Positions 63,543 to 64,000 of a DNA stretch of 64,000 bases are shown here, one piece after another (the first letter of the stretch is position 1; every line of letters begins with the position of its first letter). Both the position numbers and the translations under genes were made by a program. The notes under the pieces were generated by a model. It had not been told where the DNA came from and did no database searches. It saw only the letters and a program-made list of their open reading frames with translations. This stretch comes from Paenibacillus crassostreae (lineage in GTDB: Bacteria > Bacillota > Bacilli > Paenibacillales > Paenibacillaceae): NCBI RefSeq assembly GCF_001857945.1, contig NZ_CP017770.1, forward strand, positions 1,674,001 through 1,738,000. The letters run 5' to 3'.

Positions 63543-64000
63543 CTATTCTTCACACACTTGTTGAATATCTTGCTCTATAGATTCTGGGCTATCTGTGGGA
63601 GAGTATCTTCCTACGACATTTCCATCTCGATCAATAAGGAACTTCGTGAAGTTCCATTTAATACTTTTTAATAGAAAACCTTTACTGTTGCTGGTCAAAT
63701 AATCAAATAGCGGATGTGCCTCTTTTCCGTTCACTTTCACCATGTCGTGCATAGGGAAAGTAACACCATAACTCAGACGACATGATTGCTCAGCTTCTTC
63801 TCCGTTGCGAAGTTCTTGACCAAATTGATCCGAAGGAAATCCAAGAACAATCAGTCCTTCATCCTTATACTTTTTATGTAACATCTCCAAGCCATCAAAT
63901 TGATTTCTCAATCCACATTTAGTTGCAGTATTAACGATCAACATCGGTTTCCCTTTGTATTCATTAATTAGATATTTCGCCCCATCTGCTCTCGTAACTT
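63543..64000 (-). CDS. Glutathione peroxidase family protein (5' end outside the window)
   Basis: About 152 residues are visible; the frame stays open to the window edge, so the start lies beyond. LIVNTATKCGLRNQFDGLE has the peroxidatic Cys, FPSDQFGQE the Gln, and IKWNFTKFLID the Trp of the catalytic tetrad. The family usually has Cys where FPSDQF has Ser. It reduces peroxides, probably with thioredoxin. An internal ATG at 63944 is not the start, because conserved sequence continues upstream. Confidence 0.92.
   Translation of the reverse strand, partial: VTRADGAKYLINEYKGKPMLIVNTATKCGLRNQFDGLEMLHKKYKDEGLIVLGFPSDQFGQELRNGEEAEQSCRLSYGVTFPMHDMVKVNGKEAHPLFDYLTSNSKGFLLKSIKWNFTKFLIDRDGNVVGRYSPTDSPESIEQDIQQVCEE

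Noticed and set aside
63543..63944. Glutathione peroxidase starting at the internal ATG
   Set aside because: Family sequence (ADGAKYLINEYKGKPMLIVN) continues upstream to the window edge, so the gene is cut by the window, not short.
1..64000. Prophage, integrative element or anti-phage defence island
   Set aside because: No integrase, phage structural gene, restriction system or transposase gene was seen; the EndoA/EndoAI pair is the conserved chromosomal one.

Overview
The window looks like chromosome of a low-G+C, endospore-forming Gram-positive of the Paenibacillus/Bacillales type. The evidence is sspH, cmpA and a gerA-type germination operon, strong AGGAGG ribosome binding sites, frequent TTG/GTG starts, and an ydcC-alr-ndoAI-ndoA ... 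tex-cmpA-sprT-tRNA gene order resembling Bacillus subtilis. The genus is an inference; no 16S rRNA or other decisive marker is present. Most genes lie on the minus strand.

Layout. 1-7.7 kb: partial TetR regulator, IMPACT-family protein, pgi, a norB-like/amidohydrolase gene wreck, a hydroxyisobutyrate-dehydrogenase-like oxidoreductase, ppnP and tkt (probably one transcript), and a permuted papain-fold peptidase. 8-21.3 kb: a long minus-strand operon (surface protein, ABC ATPase and permease, coiled-coil membrane protein, MoxR ATPase, DUF58, two membrane-anchored VWA proteins) of the MoxR/Bat type. 21.4-25 kb: purU, nfo with a C-terminal extension, a DUF2621 protein and a TIGR01777 oxidoreductase. 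25-35.6 kb: a Tad (type IVb) pilus operon (TadZ-TadA-TadB-TadC-Flp1-TadE-DUF5702-TadE-like-prepilin peptidase) ending in an FHA-domain protein, with an attenuator-like leader. 35.8-41.2 kb: a gerA-gerC-gerB germination operon and small proteins. 41.4-45.7 kb: tRNA-Leu, an orphan UreF-like gene, XRE and PAS/Cys4 regulators, a MarR-MFS pair and sspH. 45.9-55.7 kb: tRNA-Ser/Asn, SprT, cmpA, Tex, a GH36 alpha-galactosidase, EndoA/EndoAI, alanine racemase and a LolA-like lipoprotein. 55.9-61.4 kb: a complete oligopeptide/dipeptide ABC importer. 61.4-64 kb: a small hypothetical protein, NAD-malic enzyme and a partial glutathione peroxidase.

The least expected signal is in the non-coding DNA. A composite two-hairpin element of about 107 bp occurs complete, interrupted or partial at four places. 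Its right-end motif sits directly behind the U-tract of six intrinsic terminators, always in the same orientation. One copy (7767-7975) appears interrupted by a 57-bp palindrome flanked by a 5-bp direct repeat, and a second palindrome of that family is at 53097. A different repeat family (TCGTAAGCATA units) fills the only two large gaps of the MoxR/VWA operon. The last VWA gene ends in a very G+C-rich Ala/Pro tail that contrasts sharply with everything around it. All functional calls rest on reading motifs by eye; no database search was run.
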